A stretch of DNA of 34,459 nucleotides from the NCBI GenBank assembly GCA_027064125.1, contig JAMOQF010000168.1, forward strand, positions 1-34,459. The letters are read 5' to 3'. Position numbers and translations under genes: made by a program. Position 1 is the stretch's first letter. Each line of letters starts with the position of its first letter. Shown one piece after another: positions 33,331-34,459 of the stretch. Source of the stretch: Acidobacteriota bacterium. GTDB taxonomy: Bacteria > Acidobacteriota > JAAYUB01 > JAMOQF01. Under the pieces are notes generated by a model, which saw only the letters and a program-made list of their open reading frames with translations, did not search any database and was not told the DNA's origin.

Positions 33331-34290
33331 TTATTTTGAAGACAGTTTCTCCTTTAACAATTTGTTCCTGTACTCCTCAAAATACCTTTTGACACTTATC
33401 TCCCAGTATTCCCTCTTTGCCTCCTCCTTTATTATGGCAAGCATCCTCTTATCGCACTCCTTCTCTCTCCGCCTTAAAAACTTAAGATAAATTTCCTCCC
33501 ACCTATCTGGATACATTTTCTTCAATAAATCCTTTACCTCATCCATGCTCTTTTCTATATACACATGGCATCTCTCAAAAAAGAATAATTTTTCTTCATA
33601 TGAAAGATTTTTCTCCGGATCTTTTACACTTTCTTTTATTGCATACTTCACATGATCATAATCTGAATAATACTTCCAAAAATAATAGGAAAGAGCATCC
33701 CTGACCCCCAACTCAAGAGCCTTCTTTAAATACCTCTTCCCTTCCTCTATCCTGTAAGTTCTAAAATACACATCACACATCCTGAAATACAAAACTTCAA
33801 GAAGCCTCCGCTTACTAAACCTCATGGTATAAATATCGTAAATACCACCACCAGCCGCATTCTTAAACTTGAATATAAAATCTCCACCTGCAATCTTTTT
33901 AGCACCACACATATAAAAATTGTAAATACTGGGACTACACAACGGATCTTTACACTTAAATACAAATTCCCCACATTCAATCTTCTTCAATAAATTAATC
34001 TCTCTCTTTAAAAGATTATACAAAGTATAACTATGATTAAACTCTTCACCCAAAACAATATTCTCCAAAGCAAATAAATTTGCCCATGTCTCTTTATCCT
34101 TATTCAATAAATAATATTTGTAAGAAAGCATATCCCTTTCAAATCCCCTTGTGTTCATTATCATAGCATAAAAATGTTTAATCCCGGACATTCTGAGCCT
34201 AAAACAATCATAGGTTCTCGTTGCATAAAATACAAAAAAAATAATTAAAAGAAAAAATATTAGATAAAAAATATATCTTCTTCTAACCAT
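33331..34290 (-). CDS. Unrecognised membrane-anchored helical protein, TPR-like middle
   Basis: I do not recognise the family. The 319 residues start with a basic patch and one membrane helix (about 5-24, YIFYLIFFLLIIFFVFYA), consistent with a single-pass anchor with the rest outside the cytoplasm. Residues about 160-215 (VLYFRMCDVYFRTYRIEEGK, then RYLKKALELGV) have TPR-like helix pairs. The C-terminal 100 residues are very Arg/Lys/Glu rich and helical. A central block has four Cys within about 30 residues, at roughly 105-130 (KCKDPLCSPSIYNFYMCGAK). The ATG overlaps the stop of the preceding partial gene by 8 nt, with AGGCGGTG as SD, so they are coupled. It is convergent with the tRNA gene. 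Confidence 0.7.
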   Translation of the reverse strand: MVRRRYIFYLIFFLLIIFFVFYATRTYDCFRLRMSGIKHFYAMIMNTRGFERDMLSYKYYLLNKDKETWANLFALENIVLGEEFNHSYTLYNLLKREINLLKKIECGEFVFKCKDPLCSPSIYNFYMCGAKKIAGGDFIFKFKNAAGGGIYDIYTMRFSKRRLLEVLYFRMCDVYFRTYRIEEGKRYLKKALELGVRDALSYYFWKYYSDYDHVKYAIKESVKDPEKNLSYEEKLFFFERCHVYIEKSMDEVKDLLKKMYPDRWEEIYLKFLRRREKECDKRMLAIIKEEAKREYWEISVKRYFEEYRNKLLKEKLSSK

Positions 34291-34459
34291 AAATCACCGC
34301 CTTAAACTTACCTACACTTTTTCTGACAGCATAAAAAACCATACGAAAAGGTATTGTTGCCAGCCCCATTACAAAACCTTTTACAAGAGTTATCCTGAAA
34401 TAGCTTTTGCAAGCCTTCTTCATCGCTTCCAAAGATTCCTTGATTATTTTTTTACTTAC
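34283..34459 (-). CDS. 3' end of a gene running in from the right edge
   Basis: An open minus-strand frame of 58 codons from the window edge to TAG at 34285-34283. It encodes a basic, partly hydrophobic C-terminus (RITLVKGFVMGLATIPFRMV, then a Lys-rich end). It overlaps the ATG of the next gene by 8 nt, as in an operon, and no competing frame is better. Too little is present to name it. Confidence 0.5.
   Translation of the reverse strand, partial: VSKKIIKESLEAMKKACKSYFRITLVKGFVMGLATIPFRMVFYAVRKSVGKFKAVIYG

Overview
The window is AT-rich (roughly two thirds A+T by eye) and densely coding. It comes from a Gram-negative-type bacterium: there is a putative outer-membrane porin ending in Phe, a peptidoglycan enzyme (MurB), exported proteins with signal peptides, a prepilin peptidase and a Wzx-like flippase. 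The metabolic genes (citrate lyase, malic enzyme fused to a phosphotransacetylase-like domain, methylmalonyl-CoA mutase, a 2x[4Fe-4S] DUF362 protein) fit an anaerobic or fermentative life, which is an inference. Proteins are rich in Lys, Glu, Ile and Phe. I cannot assign a phylum from the sequence alone. I see no prophage, complete insertion sequence, CRISPR array or rRNA.

Layout. 1-3123 (minus): ftsK followed by purD, overlapping by ATGA; purD runs off the left edge. 3263-5195 (plus): a small membrane HAMP-like protein overlapping an exported peptide-binding protein. 5182-5676 (minus): a UspA-family protein. 5756-6652 (plus): an unrecognised 298-residue protein. 6657-8654 (minus): an exported Memo-family protein, then murB. 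8655-9398: the only long non-coding stretch, with REP-like and palindromic sequence and the citrate-lyase promoter. 9399-12153 (plus): a citD-citE fusion and citF. 12185-14338 (plus): a YfhO-family membrane protein. 14339-14545: a second REP-like patch. 14546-15790 (minus): putative porin.

15958-29823 is a long minus-strand series transcribed right to left: pilD, a PAS sensor kinase, a HerA-like ATPase, a secreted five-repeat PPC/dockerin-like protein, a DUF362 ferredoxin-like protein, a BatD-like protein and BatA (seven genes with gaps of 6 nt or less, or overlaps), then methylmalonyl-CoA mutase and maeB after a 69-nt gap. ffh and a flippase gene diverge from pilD on the plus strand, followed by tRNA-Val(CAC). 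The right end (minus) holds an unrecognised membrane-anchored protein and the 3' end of another gene.

How the genes may work together. Methylmalonyl-CoA mutase (C3/C4 interconversion), malic enzyme (malate to pyruvate) and citrate lyase (citrate to acetate plus oxaloacetate) all act around the C4 dicarboxylate node. FtsK, MurB, Ffh, PilD, the flippase and YfhO serve division and envelope biogenesis. The most unusual items are the heterogeneous seven-gene pilD-to-batA cluster, the CitD-CitE fusion with no activation genes beside it, a MurB with two active-site substitutions, an exported Memo protein with its metal ligands intact, a hairpin that appears to bury the ribosome-binding site of the YfhO gene, and two diverged REP-like patches.
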